Origin: Tabrizicola_A sp044377735
Lineage (GTDB): Bacteria > Pseudomonadota > Alphaproteobacteria > Rhodobacterales > Rhodobacteraceae
Reading direction: 5' to 3'
Assembly (NCBI GenBank): GCA_044377735.1
Contig: JBILYK010000018.1
Location: 1-46,130, forward strand
DNA length: 46,130 bases
Shown: one piece after another, positions 45,872 to 46,130 of the stretch
Layout of the letters: each line of letters starts with the position of its first letter
Position numbering within the stretch: position 1 is the stretch's first letter
Notes under the pieces: model-generated
Told to the model about the DNA's origin: nothing
Database searches by the model: none
Seen by the model: the letters and a program-made list of their open reading frames with translations, nothing else
Translations under genes and position numbers: made by a program

Positions 45872-46130
45872 ATGCGACCCTTGCGCGGCATTGCCCTGAA
45901 ACTTGGCTCGGTTCTGGTGTTCATCGTGATGTCAGCGATGATCAAGACCACGGCCCAACATGTTCCAGCCGGTCAGGCGGTGTTCTTCCGCTCGGCCTTT
46001 GCACTTCCGGTGATCGTGATCTGGCTGGCATGGCGGCACGAGCTGAGCACCGGATTTCGCGCAAAAAACCCAATTGGCCATGTCTGGCGCGGGTTAATGG
46101 GCACCTTGGCCATGGGAATGGGCTTTGCGG
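45872..46130 (+). CDS. EamA/DMT-family transporter, 5' part only (86 aa visible)
   Basis: The gene starts at the ATG at 45872 behind a perfect AGGAGG and runs off the window. The visible part holds the first helix LKLGSVLVFIVMSAMIKTTA, the conserved AGQAVFFRSAFALPVIVIWLAW segment (helix 2) and the start of the third. It is divergent from ade. The full gene would be about 300 residues. It is a third EamA protein in this window. Confidence 0.85.
   Translation, partial: MRPLRGIALKLGSVLVFIVMSAMIKTTAQHVPAGQAVFFRSAFALPVIVIWLAWRHELSTGFRAKNPIGHVWRGLMGTLAMGMGFA

Noticed and set aside
1..46130. CRISPR arrays, tRNA or rRNA genes, transposases, prophage genes
   Set aside because: No regularly spaced repeats, cloverleaf sequences, rRNA-like stretches or mobile-element proteins were found on either strand.

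Overview
The window looks like a chromosomal segment of a marine or aquatic Rhodobacteraceae / Roseobacter-type alphaproteobacterium. The base composition is GC-rich, genes are tightly packed with many ATGA overlaps, and the gene content (TMA/TMAO/DMA/MMA catabolism, DmdC-like acyl-CoA dehydrogenase, TctABC/TctDE, dispersed 'atatccccgccggaggc' repeats) is typical of that family. I saw no rRNA, tRNA, CRISPR array, insertion sequence or phage gene. No frameshifted gene was found; only the last gene is cut, by the window edge.

Left arm (1-12.2 kb): a small ribbon-helix-helix-like protein, a DmdC-like acyl-CoA dehydrogenase and its MerR regulator; a tripartite tricarboxylate transporter (tctCBA); an orphan periplasmic binding protein divergent from the two-component pair tctDE; a second MerR regulator; two tandem PaaI-type thioesterases and a MATE exporter; and a group II truncated haemoglobin.

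Central block (12.3-42 kb): a nearly contiguous route from trimethylamine to glutamate. Tmm oxidises TMA to TMAO. Tdm splits TMAO into DMA and formaldehyde. DmmABC (with DmmD) demethylates DMA to monomethylamine. GmaS couples methylamine to glutamate. MgsABC converts gamma-glutamylmethylamide to N-methylglutamate. A sarcosine-oxidase-like heterotetramer (mgdABCD) regenerates glutamate and passes the methyl group to tetrahydrofolate. Two APC-family permeases lie in the block, one beside dmm and one beside mgs; the second is preceded by three tiny membrane proteins. A GlxA-type AraC regulator follows dmmC, and an XRE-cupin regulator sits between the mgd operon and the permease. A UspA/cupin pair under a plausible FNR-type box, and an unassigned trio (Ldh-type dehydrogenase, kinase, TIM-barrel isomerase), interrupt the pathway genes.

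Right arm (42-46.1 kb): a cupin, a GNAT acetyltransferase, an EamA exporter, adenine deaminase and a truncated second EamA exporter.

The most interesting signals are: (i) the three-small-protein plus permease operon opposite mgsABC-gmaS, a possible multi-component methylamine uptake system; (ii) near-identical palindromes TTTCCTTATCGGGAAA and TTTCCTTATAGGAAA in the mgs/permease divergent promoter and in the promoter of the XRE-cupin regulator, suggesting that this protein is the local methylamine regulator; (iii) a structured leader upstream of the dmm-side permease; and (iv) a MerR-type promoter with a 19-bp spacer. Functional names rest on recognising protein families and gene order by eye; no database search was run.
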